DNA of 64,000 nt from Motacilla alba alba (taxonomy: Eukaryota; Chordata; Aves; Passeriformes; Motacillidae): assembly GCF_015832195.1 (NCBI RefSeq), contig NC_052028.1, positions 1,035,501 to 1,099,500 of the forward strand, written 5' to 3'. Made by a program: the position numbers and the translations under genes. Shown one piece after another: positions 38,087 to 49,700 of the stretch. Below the pieces are notes generated by a model. It was given only the letters and a program-made list of their open reading frames with translations. It was not told the DNA's origin and did not search any database. Position 1 is the stretch's first letter; the number at the start of each line of letters is the position of its first letter.

Positions 38087-38190
38087 GTGGAATCCTTCAG
38101 GTTAGAAAAGAGCTTTAGGATAATCAAATCCAACCATTAACCCAGCACTGCCAAGCCCACCACTCACCCATATCCCTGAGGCCATGGCCA
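38087..38190 (-). mobile_element. CR1 LINE 3' end, minus strand
   Basis: It begins with the reverse-complement tail 'gtggaatccttcaggttag', followed by 'ataatcaaatccaaccatt' and 'ccagcactgccaagcccac'. This is the standard CR1 3' UTR order. The element may extend to about 38,310, but that part is too diverged to be sure. Confidence 0.85.
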
Positions 38191-39544
38191 CCTCCTGTGC
38201 CTGCCCTGGCCAGGCAGAGGTGGAGCCTTGCTCAGAGGATGAGCTCCTTCCTGCAGGCTGAGCCCTGGCACCCTGCCTGGCAAAGCTGGCCAGGGCTCAG
38301 CCCTCCCTGGGAATGCTGGCCCCTGGCAAACCCCCCAGCCCCATGAATATGAATGTGCATCCCAAGGAGACATCTATTTCATCTCCAACTATTGTGTTTT
38401 TCTGACATATTTATGAGTCTTCTGTCTCATTAATCTGGTGAGCATTCCTGAGACTCCCCTTTCATGCTAGAACAGCTAAGGGCAAAAGCCTCTATTTATC
38501 TACTCAGTGTCAAGGAACTTCCTCAGGAGTCAATTGGATGAAAGGTTTTCACCTTTTAAAATCCTTAATCGAGGTTTTCCAGCAATATGTCTGGTGTGTT
38601 TTAGGTAAAAGTCAAGTTTCTCTTTATGGTACACCTGGGGTTCAGTTCTTTTATCGCCCTGACAAAATAACATTCCCCTCCTCTCCCTAGGTCTGCCTTT
38701 CTTCCCCAGCCCACATCAGCCTCACAACATTCCAGCTGAATGGGGATCTGTCATGGTAACAGCCTTCTGGGAGAGCCTTTCAAATAGAAACCCAAAACAG
38801 AGCACAGCACAAAAGAAGCCCTCAGTGGCTTCATGCTCAAATCCCCTTGGGCAAGACTAACCTGGGTGCTCTGCCCTCAGAGGCCTTTCATGACCTCCCA
38901 CGGGCTGGCACCCTCCATGCTCTGCCAAAGCCAAGGCTTCACCAAGTCTTTGGGTTGGTTTGGGGTGGGAGTGCTGCTCCACGTGGGCAGAGGAGGAGGA
39001 TGGACACCCTTCTCCCATCCTGGACCTGGGCAGAGCTGGATGACCACAGCAAACCCTGCCTGCAGCATTGGGCACAGGCCTGGCTGTGTTATTGATGGAA
39101 CCAGCCTTGCCCATCTATAACTCTCCATGCCAGCCCAGCCAAGTGCTCCTTCCCAGGGCCCTATAAATAATAATAACTGCTGGGGTCTGGGCTGATTCCC
39201 CATGTGAGGCTCCATTCCATTAAAGCATTCTCTAGTAATTGCTTTTCATTTACCTTTTTTCAGGGGTCTTCTTAGCATTGTATCTAAATCAATATTGTAG
39301 TTAAAACAAAAATATTTCACAAAAGCCACAGAACAGTAAAAACAGGAAAGCAATTACAGGAAACCTTCGAGCATTAGCACTGAAAAGGAAATAAAAGAAT
39401 AAAAGCTTTCAAACACCCATTTGAAACATTTACAAAAACATTTCAGTGCAGTAAATGAGGTTTTGGAGCATTCCCCTCTGGGTGGGCCACAGAGTTTGTG
39501 TTTCACAGTTTCAGTGCACATGGGGCTGAAGCACATCAGTCACT
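38191..39544. other. Unique sequence with an AT-rich block at 38,380-38,680
   Basis: Bases 38,380-38,680 and 39,190-39,490 are AT-rich, repeat-free and full of stops, and are candidate conserved non-coding elements. No gene is recognised. Confidence 0.45.
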
Positions 39545-39823
39545 GAGCTCTGCTCTTGGACAGGGACAGCACCCAGGGAATGGCTGGAGCTGGGCCAGGA
39601 CAGGGCCAGGCTGGATTTTGGGAGAAGTTTCTCCCCCCAGAGGGTGCTGGGCACTGCCCAGGCTCCCCAGGGAATGGACCTGAGGCTGCCAGAGCTCCAG
39701 GAGCCTTTGGACACCTGGGATGCACAGGGGGGATTGCTGGGGTGTCTGTGCAGGGCCAGGGGCTGGATTTCAATGATCCTTGTGGGTCCCTTCCAGCTCA
39801 GGATATTCCATGAGTCTATGATT
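39545..39823 (+). mobile_element. CR1 LINE 3' end, plus strand
   Basis: The order 'ttctccccccagagggtgct', 'actgcccaggctccccagg', 'gaggctgccagagctcc', 'gtgtctgtgcagggccagg', 'gatccttgtgggtcccttcc' is that of a GC-rich avian CR1 subfamily. The tail 'ttccatgagtctatgatt' matches the terminal octamer repeats. It is 5'-truncated and relatively well preserved. Confidence 0.93.
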
Positions 39824-40732
39824 ATTTCTCCCTTGTTTCTGCCCTCGCTGTCTCTCCCCACACACACCATGACAACACCCCTGCACAGGTGTGCCCATAC
39901 GCAGAGTTTTGGGCTCACAGCTCCTTTTGGCAAGACTCAGACTGAGCCCAGCCATGTCCCTTGCATCATTTACCTGTTTGTCTCTCACCTCAGTCCAGAC
40001 CCAAGAGCCCACAGCAGCCATCCCTGGTATCACCCACCTGCAGTGTGACTCCAGCTTCACAGCCAGCCTCAGTCAGAGCCTCAGCACCACATTTCCCCTC
40101 CTGACACACCACAAAGGCCCAAATCAAGGCGAGTGCCTCTCGGTGAAGCCCTACCCAATTATCTGATCAAGCAAAGAGAGGGAGCAAACACACAGAGAAC
40201 AGATGGGGCTGGTGATGGCTTGAGAAGTCAGTCTGTTTGTCTACTAATTATTTAATGTATGAGACAATTTCAATACTTAACCCCCTTGATCCTGGGAGTT
40301 GCTTTGCTGTTAAGTATGGGAGTCAGGCATGGCGCTGCTCATTAGCATTGAGCACCCGGAGCCCGGGATTAGCCGGCGTTGAAGTTTGGAATTAAAAATG
40401 AACAGGACTCAGACAGCATATTCATCATCCTGGAGGAAGATCTCAGCTTTGGATATCCCAGCCATTATCATAATTGCCAGCGATCTCCAGCCATAAGTGC
40501 CCATCCAGCAGCATGGGGCTGCTCCTGCCCCAGAGCTTGGCTCTGCTGCCTGCCCCTTCCTGGGACAAGGTCATGGCTGTTTTGGGGAAGCCCTGGTGCA
40601 GATGTCACCCTGATGCACAGCACTGCTGGCCATGGACAGGACCCCTATGTCCCTTACACAGATGGTCGCAGCCAACGTGTGCCCAGACAGGCATGGAGAG
40701 AAAGGAACAGAAAGCTGTTGGCTGCACAAGTG
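39824..40732. other. Unique non-coding sequence
   Basis: No gene is recognised. Bases 40,210-40,500 are AT-richer and include CpG-bearing sequence near 40,350-40,380. The block is a candidate conserved element by composition only. Confidence 0.45.
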
Positions 40733-40955
40733 ATCACAGGGTCATGGAAGGTTCAAAAAGCCCTCCAGGGTCATCGTGTCCAACTATTCCCCCAGCACTG
40801 CCATGGTCACCACTAAACCTCGTCCCCAAGTGCCATATCCACTCAGGGCTAGTGACTCCACTGCTGCCCTGGGCAGCCTGTTCAATGCCTGATACCCTTG
40901 CAGTGAAAAAATTGTTCCTAATATCCAATCCAGATCTCGCCCAGTGCAACCCAAC
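40733..40955 (-). mobile_element. CR1 LINE 3' end, minus strand
   Basis: The plus strand reads 'tcacagggtcatggaaggtt', 'tcatcgtgtccaactattc', 'ctgccctgggcagcctgttc' and 'attgttcctaatatccaatc'. This is the reverse complement of CR1 from its tail inward into the end of ORF2. Confidence 0.88.
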
Positions 40956-43900
40956 ATTAGCCAGCGTGTCTGACGAGCCTGCTCACAGGGGGCAGAGGTC
41001 TCAGGTTCAGTAACAGCACAATATGAGATCGGGGGACAAGCAGGACACGCTGTAAGTTAGAGCTGCTCCCTCCGAAGGACGAGAGCGAGGGGCGGCAGAA
41101 GCAGCCGCGTTGGGGATTGTGCCGTCCCACAGCCTGGCCCCTTTCTCTGCTCCTTCTCTGTTGTCCAGAGCTGTCTCCCCATCCCTTTAATAGGCACCAG
41201 TCTGACAGCACATCCTTCTCCAGCAGCTCGCAGCTGGGAAGAGGTGGCATCCCCTACCAGCAGCATCCTTCCCTGCCCGGAGCTCGGCAGCAGCTCAGGG
41301 GGGCTGCTTTTACGATGCCCCATAATTTCTGAGTGGCCTGGTGCTGCTTCTTCCCCTTCACTTTACAGCCAGGGGTCACGTAGATCTCCAGTTCAGTGTT
41401 TATCAGCTGCCTGCAGCTCTGCAGGGGCAGCAGGGCAGCTCTGCAGCCTGCGATGGCAGCGGGATGTGCTGGGCACCACAGGGAGGGATCCAACACCCCG
41501 GCCACATCCAGGGCACAGGCTGGGAACCACAACATGAACGTGGCATGCTGGGAGTCAGGGCAGACACTCAGACATCCCAGGAATTCCTTCCCATTTCCTC
41601 GCCTCTCTGAGCAGACCTGCTGACAATGCCATTAAAGCATCTCGGGCTGTCGTATCCCAGCTGAATTCCCTGCTCCTGGCATCAAGGGATGGCCAAACCA
41701 CACCTTGGATTGAAACAAAAAATGTTTCTGCTGTGTGTAGAGGCCGCTGTAACCACCAGCCCAGCTCCCATCTCCCCACACCCAGGTGAGCAGTAGGATG
41801 TGCGAAGGCAGCACCACCTCATCCTGCACAGCAGGGCTGGGGCAGCGTCACCTCTCTGCAGTGCCCAGGGGGTCCCAGCTCTCCCTGGGTCTGAAGGCAC
41901 AGATTGGGCTCCTGCATGGCAGCATATATGAAACCATCAGTTCCCTTCTCTGTTTTATTAAAGTCAGCATGCAGTTTTTATGAGAAGAGATAATTGCAGA
42001 AGAAAAGGTCACTGTTATCTGTGCAGTGCTGTCAGGGATTGCCAGAGCTGTTTATTGCATCGTGCCTTGGCTGATCCAAACCCGGCAGCCCAGGGACCAG
42101 CTCAGGGCTGCTGCGGGCACAGACACTGCCCGGGACTCTGCTCATACTCCTCACAAGTGTTTTACCCCTGCAGTTCCCAAAAACATCCTGCCAGGGCAAC
42201 ACTGCAATGTCCTGAGTTGTCTTTCCCAAGGGGAGGGTGAGATCCTCCCGACAGTTCTCAGCTGGTGCCCACAGGGGGCTTTTTGATCATCTTGTTCTTA
42301 CTTTAGCAGCTAAGTGAAAAACAAAAATCTCATTTCTTGAATTTATGACCCCCAAACTCAGTGGGGTCCCCAGCAAAGCTTGCTAGAGGGGAAGAAAATA
42401 GTCACAGAGTGTCTTGTTGTGCCTTGGAATTGGTCAGTGAAGGCATCTCAGCTCAAAGGGTCTGAGGCAGTGAAGGGTCACAGTGGACCCCACCCAGAGC
42501 AGCCTGGTGTCCACCCTGGCCCCAACACAGACTGGGACAGGGCAGGTTTGTGGGGGCTGTCTCCCCATACAGCACAAGGATCTCCTGTCACCACTGCCCT
42601 ACAGCAGCTCCTGTCTGCCAAGAGCTCGGGACTTCATCCTCGCTGCTGTGACCCCACAGTCAGCCCTGTGCCCACCCCATGTCACAGCTCTGCATCTCCC
42701 AGGGAGCAGCAGGGGAAACCACTCCCAGCACAACATGGGGGCACTTCTGGGAGAGAACTGCTCCTGCAGCCAGAGCAGGTGGGGTACCACATTCGTGGGG
42801 GGAGGCAGAGATGCCATGAACCTGTGCTCATCCCAAGAACACCTGAATCCCAAAGTCAGGGTGATTGATGCTTCTTTCCACACTGCTGGGCTCCAGCTGG
42901 CCTTGCCCTATGTGTCCACATGTCCCACGTGTCCCATGGGCTGTGCCACTCCACTGCAGCCTTTGCTGCTTTCCCAGAAAGGGGTGGCTTTGTGCACAGG
43001 ACAAGGCTCAGGGTTTGGGTACCACTGCAGGGGAAAGGGAGGGAAGGGTTGCAGGTGTGCCCTGCTCCTGGCAGCATCTCTCATCCCCTGCTTGCCCACA
43101 CATCCCCAGTGTCCCACGGATGCTGTCCCCAGCCCCAAAGATGTCAATGCCATGGGGTGAGAAGGTGCTTCCATGGAGATGCTGTGCAGCAGGTGGGTGT
43201 CCCACAGCCCCCTTCTGGGGCAGTACCCTCACTCAGTGACATTTTTGGGGCCACCCGTGGGCTCCTGGGGGACATCAAGCAATCTCAGCTGTCACCCACC
43301 AGCCAAGTCCTCCAGAGAGGGCACATTTTGGGCACCTTTCCTGCCTCTCACATGGGATCTCGCCCTGATGTGATGCAGTAAGGAGCACTTGTTCTTTGCT
43401 GGCCATGCTTTTCTTCTGTAGCTCAGTGGCTGGGGATTCATGGCAGCACCTCTCTTCCCTCTCTCCCTCCCCATCTCTGGCTGTTCCCCTTTCCTGCCTC
43501 CCCATGCAGGCTGCAGCCCAGTCCTGGGTGCTGGCTGGTGTAGGGAGGCTCTGCCCTCAGCCCTGTCTCCCCTGCACGCTCCCTCTTCTCCTCTGAGCCG
43601 GCAGCACAGGCTGCAGGCAGGTGAAAATTGATTTGCAGTGAACCGGTGCCCTGCCAACGCCTGACTCATCCATTCCCTGCACACACCCCCCGCGCTCAGG
43701 AACCTTCCCGGAGCTCCAGCAGGGCTGAGGAGGAAACGCTGCCCCCACCCCGGCCACCGGCAGGGCTGGTGACGAGTCACAGCAAGGGGCTCCACGGCAC
43801 CAGGGGAAATTTGGAACCAAAGCCCAACAAGCAAGAGAAGAGGGTTGGGAGGGAGGAAAAGGTGCTCAACAGATCCACTCCACAGAAAGGTGGAAAGCTG

Positions 43901-44005
43901 CAGCTCTGGGAGCTCCTGCTCCAGCTCTCAGTATGAGGGATGTAACAGCCACTGCCACTGATGGATGTGGCATTGCTGGAAGTCACCAAGTGGCAGCCCT
44001 GAGTT
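40956..44005. other. Unique non-coding sequence
   Basis: No gene or repeat is recognised. The region is moderately GC-rich with many overlapping spurious frames. CpGs are retained around 41,030-41,130, without a clear island. Confidence 0.5.
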
Positions 44006-44370
44006 TATCACAGAATGGTTTGGGTGGAAAGGAACCTTAAAGCCCATCTCATTCCACCCCTGCCAAGGGCAGGGACACCTTCCACTGTCCCAGGCTGCTC
44101 CAAGCCCCAGTGTCCAGCCTGGCCTTGGACACTGCCAGGGATCCAGGGGCAGCCACAGCTGCTCTGGGCACCCTGTGCCAGGGCCTGCCCACCCTCCCAG
44201 GGAACAATTCCTAATTCCCAATATCCCATCCATCCCTGCCCTGTATCAGTATGAAGCCATTCCCTGTGTCCTGTCCCTCCATGCCTTGTTCCCCAGTCCC
44301 TCTCCAGCTCTCCTGGAGCCCCTTTAGGCCCTGGAAGAGCTCCGAGCTCTCCGTGGAGATTCATCCCAAT
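44006..44370 (-). mobile_element. CR1 LINE 3' end, minus strand
   Basis: It starts with 'tatcacagaatggtttgggt' and continues with 'tgccaagggcagggacacc', 'ggcagccacagctgctctgg' and 'gggaacaattcctaattccc', ending near 'agctctccgtgg'. It is the reverse complement of the same subfamily as the copies at 7.6, 47.9 and 63.4 kb and is clearly 5'-truncated. Confidence 0.95.
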
Positions 44371-44755
44371 GTTCCTGCCCATCCATTCCCACCCACTGAC
44401 TACTCCTTCCCCAGAGCCACACTCAGCCACCCAGCCTCAAGCTCAGCTGGGGACACCCCAAATCCAATGGACATTAAATCACTCTCAGAGCCAGCATGAG
44501 GGTGCAAGATCCACTGGGCTTTCATCTAGAGCATCCCTTGGGTGTGAGGGTGGGAGCTGGAGCCCAGAAACTGGAGAGGATGAGACTTAAGGACAGGATG
44601 GAGAATAATGCTCTGGAGGGAGGCAAGAGATGGGAACCCCACTCCCTGGCTCTTCATCATTGCACACCAATTCTATTTCATGTGAATCTTAGATAATTAA
44701 TGTAAAGCAAAAATATGTGCCTCTGATTAGTTAATATACCCACACTGCTCTGCAT
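44371..44755. other. Unique non-coding sequence
   Basis: No gene or repeat is recognised between the CR1 copy and the A-rich tract. Confidence 0.5.
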
Positions 44756-44855
44756 GAAAACAAAAAAAAACAAAAAAAAAAACAAAAAAAACCACAAAAA
44801 ACACAAACAAACAAACAAACAAACAAACCAAACCAAAACCAAAACCAAAAAACCC
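44756..44855 (+). repeat. A-rich tract with (CAAA)n core
   Basis: Long A-runs broken by single C bases pass into about six CAAA units near 44,805-44,828, then into CAAAAC units. It is simple sequence. The T-rich opposite strand gives a phenylalanine/leucine-rich frame that is not a membrane protein. Confidence 0.93.
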
Positions 44856-46509
44856 CAGTCCCTCAACAGGCTTGTTCCAAATAATAATTCAAGTTCTTTC
44901 AAAAGCGGGTCAGCAGCACTGAGTAATAAGTTCATTATAATCTAATAAAGTTCATTAGTCCTTGAGAAGACTAAAATGCAAGAGCAGTACAATCAACAAA
45001 ATCATCCTCTGGCAGGATCATTTCTGGGGGGGAGAAAAAGGATTTGAGATAAAAAGAAGTAAAAATAGGCAGGAAGAATTTCAACGAGGATAAGACATTG
45101 CTGGGAGAACTGGAAACACCTGAAGTGCATTCAAAGAGCCGCAATAAAAGTGCTGGGCCTCACACATGAAAGGTAAGAGCAGCTATTAATAGCGGGGCAG
45201 CTGGGATGGCAGCGCTTGGCCGTGGCTGCACAGGCACGGGCAAAGAAAAATCCCTGCACAAGTGATAATAAAAGCCCTTAATTCAATGTCAGCGGGGGCC
45301 GGGTTTGAAGAAAAAATAGGAGGAGAGGCGTGATTCAGCTGCCAGCCACACGGGGACATCTGTATGCAGGTCCCTGCGTGCACATATTGCTCCTGCAAAG
45401 TCAACAGGAGGAATGGAGGAAAGCAAACAAATACCTGGGAGCCTCCGGCGCGGCCAGCCCGGCTCTCAGCCGGCAATACCTTGGACACGTGGCACCTGTG
45501 AGAGTCATCCCATGGATGTGCCCGCAGGACAGGACCTGCAGGTGTCCGAAGCTGCTCTGCAGGGAAATAACCCCACAGGAAAGCAGGAAATGGCAGTGCC
45601 GGGGCAGGAGAGGCCGTGGGCACTGTGGGGTCACACTCAGTGCAGCAACTGTGTAAGTGTGGTTTGTTGTCCTGCTTTTCCTGCATCCATATTAAATAGG
45701 AAACAGGGATTGGGCTGTAATTCTGATTTCTTGCCCAGCTCTGAGGCAGCTGGGGTGCTGGGACAGGCAGAGCCAATGGAGCCACTGCAAAGGACAGGGG
45801 CAGCACGGGCTGCTCACAGCCCCGGCAGGCATCCCGCTGGATCTGCAGGAATAAATCCCCACTAATGAGAGCCAGGGACACTGCAGACACAAATAAGAGG
45901 GCCAGGAGGATGTGTCCTTTACTGCAGGTTTTGTGGTTGGTCCACTGGGACTTTGCACTCTGCAGAAAAATTACTGGTTTGTCTGAATTTTGACATTTCA
46001 GCAGAGGCAGACTGTGGAGTGATGTCCCCCATGGATGCAGAGAGGAGAGGACACCGAGAGCAGAGACCTGTCCTGGGGGGCTGTGCCCCAATACCCAAAT
46101 GTTTCCTAAAGCCTTCCTGGGTGTATGGAGCCCCAGGGGAAGAGGCTGCTGCTCCTGCCACCCTGTGAGGAGTGGGAACAGGGGCTTTCCATGCTGCAAG
46201 GACTCTGCTCCTTCCCCTGTTCTGCCTTGTTCTGGTCTTTGTCCTCAGGGAAATGGGATCAGACATTGAGAAGAAGAACAGCAGCAATTTCTCCAGCACA
46301 TATTGGCTAATTTTTTCTCTTTCCACCCCCAAAATGACAGCTATTGCTGCCCTCAAGGCCACCCGGACTGTGGCCAAACAAGGTTATGAAAGCTCACTTT
46401 GCTTGAAGGGAACAGGGATAAGGGGGTGGTGTTAAATACTTCACTTGAGATTTCATGTTTCAAGCCCTTAAAACGTTTTTCCTTCTTTTTCTAGTGGAAG
46501 GCCAACGCA
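44856..46509. other. Unique non-coding sequence
   Basis: No repeat is recognised. A minus-strand frame of 337 codons (46,199 to 45,186) is the longest not explained by tandem repeats. It opens on TTG, its first methionine is near residue 172, and I recognise no domain, so it is not called a gene. AT-rich sequence at 44,880-45,180 precedes it. Confidence 0.45.
46504..46509. repeat. Target-site duplication, left copy
   Basis: AACGCA lies immediately before the TG of the LTR and is repeated exactly at 47,142-47,147 after its CA end. Six-base duplications are usual for alpha- and betaretrovirus-like integrases. Confidence 0.85.
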
Positions 46510-46886
46510 TGTTGTGGTGTGTCATTTTATTGCAGATGATGTAAAGTTGGTATGTTGTGTTCACCCCTGTTCACTCCTGTTACGTGGTTCTGCCCTGGTT
46601 CTCCCCTCCCCATCAGTTCATGCCAATCCCCTTATCTCCACCCCAATTGTCCTTATTTGTGATAATTCATTACTGTAACCCCTCCCCAGACCCCCATCCA
46701 TCACTCAGCGTCCCCTCCCGTTGTTCCAGAATCTTCTGCGGTTCCCGTCGAGTGATTGGATTAGGAGCCGAGGTCCTGCCCCCAGTTCAAATGCATTTGT
46801 TACCCCAGCAGTCACTCCTTTGTGTCCCCCCACCCCCTGTCTCCCGACTGGAGCTGGGTCCAGTTCCACCCCTGTTCTCCGCCCCC

Positions 46887-46893
46887 TTTATAA
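46887..46893 (+). promoter_or_regulatory. TATA-like box of the solo LTR
   Basis: TTTATAA follows a C-rich stretch and precedes AATAAA by about 60 bases. This is the typical U3/R layout of a retroviral promoter. Transcription would start near 46,915-46,920 on the plus strand. Confidence 0.7.
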
Positions 46894-46946
46894 CCCCGTG
46901 TAGCTGGCTGCCCGGGGTCCTCGGTCGGCTGGTCCCCCTGGTGTTC

Positions 46947-46952
46947 AATAAA
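46947..46952 (+). terminator. Polyadenylation signal of the solo LTR
   Basis: AATAAA lies about 54 bases downstream of the TATA-like box and is followed by a GT-rich stretch ('tcgggtttctg'), as expected for the R region of an LTR. Confidence 0.7.
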
Positions 46953-47141
46953 ATCGGGTTTCTGCCCCCGGACGGAGACCCTCTTTTCTTCACTTTGCCG
47001 CAGCTGCCTCTCAATATTCCAGCTAGGCACCCTCTGGACACCGCAGTGCCTCCGGAGAGTGCCCCCCGGTGCTGGCTGTGTCGGAGCTGGCCGCCGTCGA
47101 TCCTGCTCCCCCAGCCGGGAGCAGAGGAACACAGTGCAGCA

Positions 47142-47147
47142 AACGCA
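47142..47147. repeat. Target-site duplication, right copy
   Basis: AACGCA follows the terminal CA of the LTR and matches the left copy exactly. Confidence 0.85.
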
Positions 47148-47911
47148 CCTTAAAGAAATAATTGTTTTTGGTTTGGACAGCTTCTCATTGGTGTTGAACG
47201 TGACCCATGGGTTGATCCCTCACCCTCCTGCCACAACTGGGGGACATGAGGTGCTCCTGCTCCCCAGGACAAAGCAAAGGACTGATAAAAAGGCACGATT
47301 CCAGCAGTGAGCCTGGCTCTGTCAGCAGCAAAACCCAACCAATACCACAGGGCAGCAGCACCAGGACCCACTGGCAGCTCCTGGGCAGGACAAAGCTGCT
47401 GCGGCATGAGGAGCAACGAGATTCCCGGGGCTGGGACGGGTACAGTCAAATGTCGTGCCCAAACAGCTGGTCTGAGCCTTAATAAACACAACCCCTCTGA
47501 ATAGCTGACACCTGGAGTTACTGAAGAGCTGGTGTGAGGGCAGGCAGTGCCTCGTGTAGCACTAATGCCCACTGGGGATGCTGAGGCACTAAGAAAAGCC
47601 TCCGCTTTTACAGGGAGTGATTTATGGCCCGCCCCAGGCGGGAGGACTGGTCAGAGACAGCCCCTCTTGCCGTGCAGCTACAGCTCTGTACTGCACCAGG
47701 CTGCCCTTGCGGTGCTCTGAAGGGCAGAGGGAATGAGGAGCTGTGCCCCGTTTTCCTGGCATTGCATCTCTCCCGTTGCCTGAGGCCATGGCAGCCCCAC
47801 GAACACCTGGAACTGGGAGGAGAGTCCTGTACCCACCCTGGGCACACCCTGGCTCACAACTGAACAAATACCAACTCCCTCAAGGAACTGCAATAATAAA
47901 CTCTGTGATAC
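47148..47911. other. Unique non-coding sequence
   Basis: No gene or repeat is recognised between the LTR and the next CR1 copy. Confidence 0.5.
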
Positions 47912-48270
47912 TGGGGGAGAGAAGGCTCCAGGGAGGGCTCAGAGCCCCTGCCAGTGCCTAAAGGGGCCCCAAGGAGAGCTGGAGAGGGACTGGGGACAGG
48001 GGATGGAAGGACAGGACACAGGGAATGGCTTCCACTCTCAGAGGGCAGGGATGGATGGGATATTGGGAAGGAATTGTTCCCTGGGAGGGTGGGCAGGCCC
48101 TGGCACAGGGTGCCCAGAGCAGCTGTGGCTGCCCCTGGATCCCTGGCAGTGCCCAAGGCCAGGCTGGACGGGGCTTGGAGTGGTCTGGGACAGTGGAAGG
48201 TGTGCCTGACATAGCAGGACTTGGAACAAGTTGAGTTTCAGGTCCCACCCAACCCAAAGCATTCTGAGAT
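47912..48270 (+). mobile_element. CR1 LINE 3' end, plus strand
   Basis: It runs from 'gggagagaaggctccaggg' through 'gaaggaattgttccctggga' and 'tggcacagggtgcccagagc' to 'caacccaaagcattctgaga'. It is nearly the same sequence as the 7.6 kb copy and is 5'-truncated in the same general region. Confidence 0.95.
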
Positions 48271-48428
48271 CCAATGAATGTCACCCCCAGACACTTGAGT
48301 GACCAACCTTTCTCTGTTGGGGACACTCTGCACCAGCTGGAGCCAGCACTGGGATGTTCCATGCCAAGGATGCAGCATCAGCCTCATGTTCCTCACCCGG
48401 AGTAATTTGTCTCAATCAGCCACAGCAG

Positions 48429-48643
48429 AGAAAAATAAAGATCTGAAGGAAGAACACCACAATCTATCCAAACTACAGGAGAGCATATTGGGAAAGAGCT
48501 GGAGGTAATGAACTTGGAGATTGATTCTCTTAACCAGCGCTGTGATGGGCTGCAAATTAAAGCCAGAGGGATGGGAAAAGGCTGGAATTTTCAGAATTTT
48601 GTGAAGCTGAGTGAAAGCATGAAGCAGCAGAGAAGAACTTAAT
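48429..48643 (+). pseudogene. Frameshifted coiled-coil coding remnant
   Basis: One plus-strand frame encodes 'KDLKEEHHNLSKLQESIL' and then stops. A frame one base over continues directly with 'ELEVMNLEIDSLNQRCDGL' to a TAA at about 48,641. Both pieces are heptad-like and rich in lysine, glutamate and glutamine, as if a single-base deletion near 48,497 split one coiled coil. The arrangement of a coiled coil followed by a basic, asparagine-containing stretch recalls LINE ORF1 proteins. An alternative is a short exon (48,429-48,504) with a CAG acceptor and a GTAATG donor. The family is not identified. Confidence 0.35.
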
Positions 48644-49700
48644 GATAATTAAGGATAATGTTTGAGATTCTGATTTCAGGGACACTATGTAAATTCAAAA
48701 TCATGCCAGAGGAACAAGCTGTACTTCCTCAGAGGCAGCCCAGCATCCCTGGCTCGTACACAGTTGTCTTTGTGACCCAAGGAAGAAGGGAGAAAGCATT
48801 TCTTAGATGTTTCTTACAGTCTAGATACATTACCAGGAGTCAGGAAAATTCAGAGCTAAACAGTTTTCTGGTAGGAATTAGTGATTTGTCAAAACTGGGA
48901 AGATCCACAGGGATTTTGATTAGTTAAGCTGGAAACCAGGCAGGGTTAGGACTGCCCTTGGAGCAGATCCCCCAGACTCCCATAGCCCACAGAGCCAGGG
49001 CAGAACTTTATGCCCCTCCAGGGAGTGAAATGTTGTTTTGATTTTTTTCCAAGTTGGACCAAACCTAAAACCAAGAAGAAAAAAGCCCAGAGGGCACAGA
49101 TGCCTTTAAAGACTCCTGCTCAAGAGCAGCTCCCGAGACAGCACATCCAACACGGCACCGCCACGGGACACAGCCGCTTGACAAGTGATGCAAAACCCAG
49201 CTCCAAATTGCTCAGCAAATTATGTTAGGGGGCAAACACAGCTTATTCCAACCCAAATATAGCTCCAGACTGCACAAATCAAGTGGCGTTAAAAGAGAAG
49301 GACATCTAAAGGTCCAGGAGCAGGATCTGAGGAGGAGGGGATGGGAGATACAGGCTCAGTGGGAAACCATCCCGCCTTTGAAGGCAACAGGAGTTTAGTC
49401 TTTGACTGCAGCAGGGTGAGGACTTCACAGGTGTCTTTAAACTGATCTGAGGCAGCTCCTTAGGGAATGTGGACAGCACAGGCTCAATCCTAGTCTCACC
49501 CCAGGGAGCTGGGGCAGTGTTTGAGGGGCGGCAGGAGCCAGCCCCAGGCCTGGGCCAGCAGAAGCAGCTCCTGCAGGCCCATCCTGCTGCAGGCAGTGCA
49601 GTCCCTGCCCACGGCCCATTTGGGCTGGTTATGCTGCTTTGCCACCACCACGGTTTGCCATGGGTAAGGTGCCAGTTTTCTGTTCCCATTTGCCAGCAGG
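48644..49700. other. Unique non-coding sequence
   Basis: No gene or repeat is recognised. The segment at 48,650-48,930 is moderately AT-rich. Confidence 0.5.

Larger units (their letters stand above)
46510..47141 (+). mobile_element. Solo LTR of an endogenous retrovirus (6-bp TSD, ERVK/ERV2-like)
   Basis: The 632-bp element begins TGTTG and ends CAGCA and is flanked by a perfect 6-bp duplication (AACGCA). It contains a TATA-like box (46,887) and an AATAAA signal (46,947), in the order expected for U3, R and U5 on the plus strand. There is no primer-binding site, gag, pol or env next to it, so recombination between two LTRs probably removed the internal part. The termini and target duplication are undamaged, which suggests a fairly recent insertion. 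Class assignment rests on the 6-bp duplication and is an inference. Confidence 0.88.

Noticed and set aside
44678..44935. A phenylalanine/leucine-rich minus-strand frame resembling a membrane protein.
   Set aside because: It is the antisense translation of the (CAAA)n/A-rich tract.
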